From contig NC_090980.1 in assembly GCF_040807025.1 (NCBI RefSeq), positions 124,001 through 188,000 on the forward strand: a stretch of 64,000 nt of DNA, in the 5' to 3' direction. The translations under genes were made by a program, and so were the position numbers. The notes under the pieces were generated by a model that did not search any database, had not been told where the DNA came from, and was given only the letters and a program-made list of their open reading frames with translations. This document shows positions 62,701 to 64,000 of this stretch, piece after piece. Numbering within the stretch: position 1 is the stretch's first letter; each line of letters starts with the position of its first letter. Source of the DNA: Struthio camelus. Its lineage: Eukaryota > Chordata > Aves > Struthioniformes > Struthionidae.

Positions 62701-64000
62701 GGACACGGTCCCCACGTCCCCATTGCACGTGACTGCAGGGCACGGTCCCCACGTCCCCATCGCATGCAATTACACATCACGGTCCCCGTGTCCCCATCAC
62801 ACGTGGTTGCAGGGCACAGTCCCCGTGTCCCCATCACGCGCGATTGCACAGCGCAGTCCCCGCGTCCCCGCGCATCCCTTGTCCCCAACACGTCCAAGTG
62901 CCGTGCACGGCCCCGGCGCCCCCCGCCCCAGCCCCAGCCCGCGGCCCCACGGCACGGGCCCCCCGCGGCCCCGCTCACGTGCGGTTGCAGTGGGTGGTCC
63001 CGTCGCCGGCGTAGCCCCGGCGGCAGCGGCACTCGAAGGCCTGCGGCGTGTTGTGGCAGGCGGCGAAGGGGTGGCAGGCGGCCATGCCCAGGCGGCACTC
63101 GTCCACGTCGGGGCACTGCGCGTAGGCCCACAGCGCCGGCTGCCCGGGGGGCAGCCCCGGCGCCTCCCCCAGCGCCGCCGAGCAGTTGGGGTAGCCGCTC
63201 AGCCCCGAGAAGTCCCCCTCCAGGCACCTGGGGGGCCAGGCGGGAGCCGCCGTGGGGCGCGGGCCACCACGGGGGCGATCCGCTGCGGGTGCAACGCGCC
63301 GTGGGGCGCGGGCCACCACGGGGGCGATCCGCTGCGGGTGCAACGCGCCGTGGGGCGCGGGCCACCACGGGGGCGATCCGCTGCGGGTGCAATGCGCCGT
63401 GGGGCGCGGGCCACCACGGGGGCGATCCGCTGCGGGTGCAACGTGCCGTGGGGCGCGGGCCACCACGGGGGCGATCCGCTGCGGGTGCAATGCGCCGTGG
63501 GGTGCGGGCCACCACGGGGGCGATCCGCTGCGGGTGCAATGCGCCGTGGGGCGCGGGCCACCACGGGGGCGATCCGCTGCGGGCGCAACCTGCCATGGGT
63601 GCAACCTGCTGTGGGGCGCAGGCCACCACAGGGGCGATCCGCTGCGGGTGCAACCTGCCATGGGTGCAACCCGCTGTGGGGCACAGGCCACCACGGGGGC
63701 GATCCGCTGCGGGTGCAATGCACTGCGGGGCGTGCTGCGCCGTGGGGCACCATGGGTGCAATCTGCCACAGGTGCAATGCGCCATGGGGTGCGCCGCGCC
63801 GTGGGGCGCGAGCCACCACGGGGGCACCATGCTATGGGGCACGAGGCACCGCGGGTGCAAGGCGCCGTGGGGCGGCCCCCGGCCCCTCACCTGCCCAGCG
63901 TGGGGTTGTCGGCGTTGCCGCACCAGCCGCACTCGAAGTTCTGCAGACACTCGCGGCACGTGTTGAAGCGGGAGCAGTCCAGGCACTGGGGCACCGAGTG
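37733..64000 (-). CDS. MEGF8: MEGF8, 3' part (5' end beyond the window)
   Basis: 23 visible exons: 63891-64000 (incomplete), 62979-63227, 61319-61509, 61016-61226, 59918-60149, 59054-59186, 58718-58932, 57873-57983, 57649-57767, 57112-57316, 56851-57022, 56151-56314, 55151-55295, 53176-53410, 50994-51120, 50701-50911, 49875-50089, 47824-48031, 47576-47738, 46831-47023, 44062-44232, 43025-43155, 37733-38778. Every visible junction keeps phase except across the N gap. MEGF8 is a very large type I membrane protein; with MOSMO and the ubiquitin ligase MGRN1 it lowers surface Smoothened and so tunes Hedgehog signalling. Order seen: PSI/EGF, laminin-type EGF, CUB, EGF, six-bladed-type Kelch run, PSI, EGF, laminin-type EGF, membrane segment, cytoplasmic tail. 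Long stretches match mammalian MEGF8 closely ([56 protein letters not shown]). It converges on LIPE, as in mammals. One exon (about 44 codons in mammals) is missing and probably in the gap; the last exon has a frame error. Confidence 0.95.
38805..41470. repeat. MEGF8 last-intron satellite, 40-43 base units
   Basis: About 64 copies of GAGAGGGACGTCGGGGGGCG + CCGGCTCGGGGGGACGGGG, with a subtype in which CGGCTC is replaced by CGGGAC. It starts about 30 bases from the last exon. It gives the longest spurious open frames in the window, on both strands. From 41.47 to 41.777 kb it decays into irregular GGGGACACGGGG sequence up to the gap. Confidence 0.95.
41778..41977. other. assembly gap, 200 N
   Basis: Exactly 200 N, the conventional placeholder for a gap of unknown length. 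It falls between two different satellites and between MEGF8 exons 43025-43155 and 37733-38778, where one conserved exon is expected. Confidence 0.99.
41985..43010. repeat. MEGF8 intron satellite, CTCGCACGAGGACCCCC units
   Basis: Units of 15-30 bases (GAGGACCCCCTCGCAC, CCCTTGCACAAGGGCCTGCT). CTCGCACGAG and CTTGCACGAG are near-palindromic. It runs from the gap to within 15 bases of the exon at 43025-43155. Confidence 0.92.
43025..44232 (-). CDS. MEGF8: MEGF8 laminin-type EGF exons
   Basis: Exon 44062-44232 ([39 protein letters not shown]) and exon 43025-43155 ([44 protein letters not shown]) join at phase 0. They are unmistakable against mammalian MEGF8. The second exon ends in phase 2 (AA), needing a G-starting next exon, which is not visible. 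Confidence 0.93.
43195..44050. repeat. MEGF8 intron satellite, CCGTGGGGCAGGAGCTC units
   Basis: About 28 units of 28-36 bases: CGCCGTGGGGCAGGAGCTC followed by CGGACCCCC or AGGACCCCCC. It fills the intron between the two laminin-EGF exons. Confidence 0.92.
44330..46790. repeat. MEGF8 intron satellite, CACATCTCATCCCACGGCCT units
   Basis: About 2.4 kb of 15-30 base units (GCCTGCCCCATATCC, CACCCCACATCTCATCCC) arranged in higher-order blocks of 200-300 bases separated by GCTGCAGCGCCCTGCATCC. Several blocks are near-identical duplicates. Confidence 0.93.
46831..48031 (-). CDS. MEGF8: MEGF8 PSI/EGF exons (three)
   Basis: Exon 47824-48031 ([43 protein letters not shown]-type), exon 47576-47738 ([35 protein letters not shown], calcium-binding EGF type) and exon 46831-47023 ([40 protein letters not shown]). 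Phases 1, 2 and 0 join cleanly. Confidence 0.93.
47040..47560. repeat. MEGF8 intron satellite, 60-61 base units
   Basis: About seven copies of CAAGGCCTGCTTGCACTACG + GGCGCACGGGGAGCCGGGCA + AAGCCCTCGTGTGCACGCTCG, well conserved, with the last copies diverging toward the exon at 47576. Confidence 0.92.
48105..49860. repeat. MEGF8 intron satellite, 18-base CCCCATACGTGCCCCCGG units
   Basis: About 90 units of 18 bases alternating CCCCATACGTGCCCCCAG and CCCCGTATGTCCCCCCAG. The right end (49.6-49.8 kb) has a variant 60-base block with CCCATACCTGCCCCCTGCAC. Confidence 0.93.
49875..51120 (-). CDS. MEGF8: MEGF8 PSI/cysteine-rich exons (three)
   Basis: Exon 50994-51120 ([40 protein letters not shown]), exon 50701-50911 ([52 protein letters not shown]) and exon 49875-50089 ([57 protein letters not shown]). 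Phases 0, 1 and 0 join, and each block is nearly identical to mammalian MEGF8. Confidence 0.95.
50130..50690. repeat. MEGF8 intron satellite, GCCAGCCCCACTGCAGCCCC units
   Basis: Units of 18-30 bases (CCCTAGCGCCAGCCCCA, TTGCAGCCCCAGGGCCAGCC) with CAGCCCCACTGCA cores, about 22 copies. Confidence 0.88.
51165..51930. repeat. very regular 30-base satellite in MEGF8 intron
   Basis: Twenty-five head-to-tail units of exactly 30 bases: TGCACGTGCCTGGCGTGTCC + TGCCCCCCTC, with variants at CCCC/CTGCT/CCTCC. There are no spacers, so this is not a CRISPR array. The ten-codon period leaves all six frames open. Confidence 0.95.
51990..53160. repeat. MEGF8 intron satellite, CCCATCCCCACCATCCCC units
   Basis: Units of 6, 12 and 18 bases (CCCCATCCCCATC, CCCCGGTGCCACCATCC, CCAGTGCCGTCCC) with higher-order blocks of about 100-130 bases duplicated at 52.35-52.8 kb. 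Confidence 0.9.
53176..57983 (-). CDS. MEGF8: MEGF8 Kelch-repeat exons (seven)
   Basis: Exons 57873-57983, 57649-57767, 57112-57316, 56851-57022, 56151-56314, 55151-55295 and 53176-53410. The first completes an EGF module ([20 protein letters not shown]) and starts the propeller ([20 protein letters not shown]). Kelch signatures follow: [117 protein letters not shown]. The last exon then enters a PSI-type segment ([13 protein letters not shown]). All phases join. Confidence 0.94.
53450..54180. repeat. MEGF8 intron repeat, TTTTGGGGTCCCCACACCC units
   Basis: Units of 20 and about 120 bases (CCCATTTTGGGGTCCCCACA, CTCTCATCCCCGTTCCCAGC, CCTCTTCCAGCACCAGACCC), six or so long copies, between the 53176-53410 exon and the donor-site array. 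Confidence 0.88.
54225..55150 (-). repeat. nine 102-base copies of a MEGF8 splice donor with exon end
   Basis: Immediately downstream (in gene sense) of the exon 55151-55295 the sequence CTGCTGCCGCCCCACACCG/GTGAGGGTCC, i.e. the last 19 exon bases plus the donor, is repeated nine times with a 102-base period. Each unit is almost perfect. The exon reading frame (WLLPPHTG) stays open through all nine copies, each adding 34 residues that end again in RLLPPHTG. Confidence 0.93.
55440..56140. repeat. diverged MEGF8 intron repeat, CCCCATAGGTGCCCCC units
   Basis: C/A-rich units of 20-45 bases (ACCCCATAGGTGCCCCCA, AAGGCCCCACAGACRCC), clearly tandem in origin but diverged; the least GC-extreme satellite in the MEGF8 introns. 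Confidence 0.8.
56330..56750. repeat. 63-base satellite in MEGF8 intron
   Basis: Six near-identical copies of about 63 bases: GGGGGCCCAGCCCCACTACC + TGGGGGGCACCTGGCTTCGT + AGCCCTCAACGCGGGGGTCTC. On the gene strand each unit contains an AG/GTAATGGGG or AG/GTAGTGGGG donor-like site. Confidence 0.93.
57335..57605. repeat. 62-base satellite with AGTTAAGGGTAT motif
   Basis: About four and a half copies of GGGCAGAGTTAAGGGTATAT + GCAGTGGGGATGTGGGCAGA + GTTAAGGGTATTTCTACCAG in the intron between the 57112 and 57649 exons. Unusually rich in A+T for this window. Confidence 0.92.
58085..58680. repeat. MEGF8 intron satellite, CCAATCCTGCACCCC units
   Basis: Units of 15-50 bases (CACCCATCCTGCACCCCTTT, ACCCCAATCCTGCACCTCTG, CACCCCATG) in the intron upstream of the EGF exon 57873-57983. 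Confidence 0.9.
58718..60149 (-). CDS. MEGF8: MEGF8 CUB and EGF exons (three)
   Basis: Exon 59918-60149 ([36 protein letters not shown]), exon 59054-59186 ([40 protein letters not shown]) and exon 58718-58932 ([20 protein letters not shown], then the [23 protein letters not shown]). Together they form a CUB domain followed by an EGF module. Phases join. Confidence 0.93.
59340..59900. repeat. MEGF8 intron repeat, CCCCTTTTTTGCCCC units
   Basis: About 12 diverged units of 40-50 bases (CCCGTTTCCAGCCCCCCAAC + TCCCCCTTCCCCTTTTTTG). Polypyrimidine-rich on +, purine-rich on the gene strand. Confidence 0.88.
60190..60995. repeat. MEGF8 intron satellite, GGGCCGGTGCAAGGGT units
   Basis: Units of about 18-24 bases (GGTGCAAGGGTTTGGGGGG, GGTGCATGGGGCAAGGGGCC) grouped in blocks of about 70-170 bases, between the CUB start exon and the laminin-EGF exon 61016-61226. 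Confidence 0.92.
61016..64000 (-). CDS. MEGF8: MEGF8 PSI, EGF and laminin-EGF exons at the window edge (four)
   Basis: Exon 63891-64000 (partial; [40 protein letters not shown] type), exon 62979-63227 ([38 protein letters not shown], calcium-binding EGF), exon 61319-61509 ([40 protein letters not shown]) and exon 61016-61226 ([40 protein letters not shown], laminin EGF). Phases 2, 2, 1 and 2 join without error. The gene continues past the right edge. Confidence 0.94.
61560..62830. repeat. MEGF8 intron satellite, 60-base GCATGCGA units with E-box subtype
   Basis: About 20 copies of 60 bases: CGCATGCGAYGRCRCGTCTC + GGGCTCGCATCCCCCTTGCA + GGACGCGGTCCCCACGTCCC. A shorter subtype has TTGCACGTGACTGCAGGACG (E-box CACGTG) at about 61630, 61732, 62146, 62563 and 62726. 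A block of about 410 bases is duplicated (61.75-62.2 and 62.2-62.6 kb). Confidence 0.94.
63240..63870. repeat. MEGF8 intron satellite, 59-60 base units
   Basis: About nine copies of GGGCCACCACGGGGGCGATC + CGCTGCGGGTGCAACGCGCC + GTGGGGCGC, regular on the left and diverging after 63.6 kb, filling the intron between the last two visible MEGF8 exons. Confidence 0.93.

Noticed and set aside
1-64000. tRNA, rRNA, transposon or endogenous virus sequences
   Set aside because: I saw no cloverleaf with A/B boxes, no rRNA stretch, and no transposase, reverse transcriptase or long terminal repeat structure; the repeats are all tandem.

Overview
This window is vertebrate nuclear DNA. It has split genes with GT-AG introns, poly(A) signals and CpG-island promoters. 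It is extremely GC-rich and packed with minisatellites. The gene content and very short GC-rich introns suggest a bird (a dot-like microchromosome) or another sauropsid; this is inference, since nothing in the sequence names the species. One 200-base run of N (41778-41977) is an assembly gap of unknown true size.

Layout. (1) 765-2329, + strand: a small single-pass membrane protein, three exons, not recognised. (2) 2791-11763, - strand: a CEACAM1-like inhibitory receptor with seven exons that join in phase to 437 codons (signal peptide, N, A and B Ig domains, membrane segment, two ITIM-like tyrosine motifs). (3) 15576-15909, + strand: a tiny two-exon secreted cysteine-containing peptide ending in Leu-Pro-Leu, placed where mammals have CXCL17; a candidate sauropsid CXCL17. 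(4) 17.56-34.15 kb, + strand: LIPE (hormone-sensitive lipase), nine coding exons, about 962 residues, with the catalytic triad and PKA region, a tandemly copied exon segment and a long repeat-expanded C-terminal tail. (5) 37733-64000, - strand: the 3' part of MEGF8, 23 visible exons covering PSI/EGF/laminin-EGF, CUB, Kelch, PSI/EGF, membrane segment and cytoplasmic MASRPFA motif. Its 5' part lies beyond the right edge, one exon is probably lost in the N gap, and the last exon has an apparent one-base frame error.

The order CEACAM1 - CXCL17 - LIPE - MEGF8 matches human 19q13.2 (MEGF8-CNFN-LIPE-CXCL17-CEACAM1, read backwards). The orientation agrees for all but CEACAM1, which is inverted here, and no CNFN is visible. 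The genes are not one pathway: LIPE is lipolysis, MEGF8 regulates Hedgehog signalling, CEACAM1 is adhesion/inhibition, CXCL17 is a mucosal cytokine.

Nearly every intron and spacer is filled by its own tandem repeat with a private unit. Many units are multiples of three and lack stops, so they produce huge spurious open frames on both strands. In two places the repeat has captured splice sites of the host gene (LIPE 31.9-32.5 kb, MEGF8 54.2-55.15 kb) in a way that keeps the protein frame open; these are the most unusual observations in the window.
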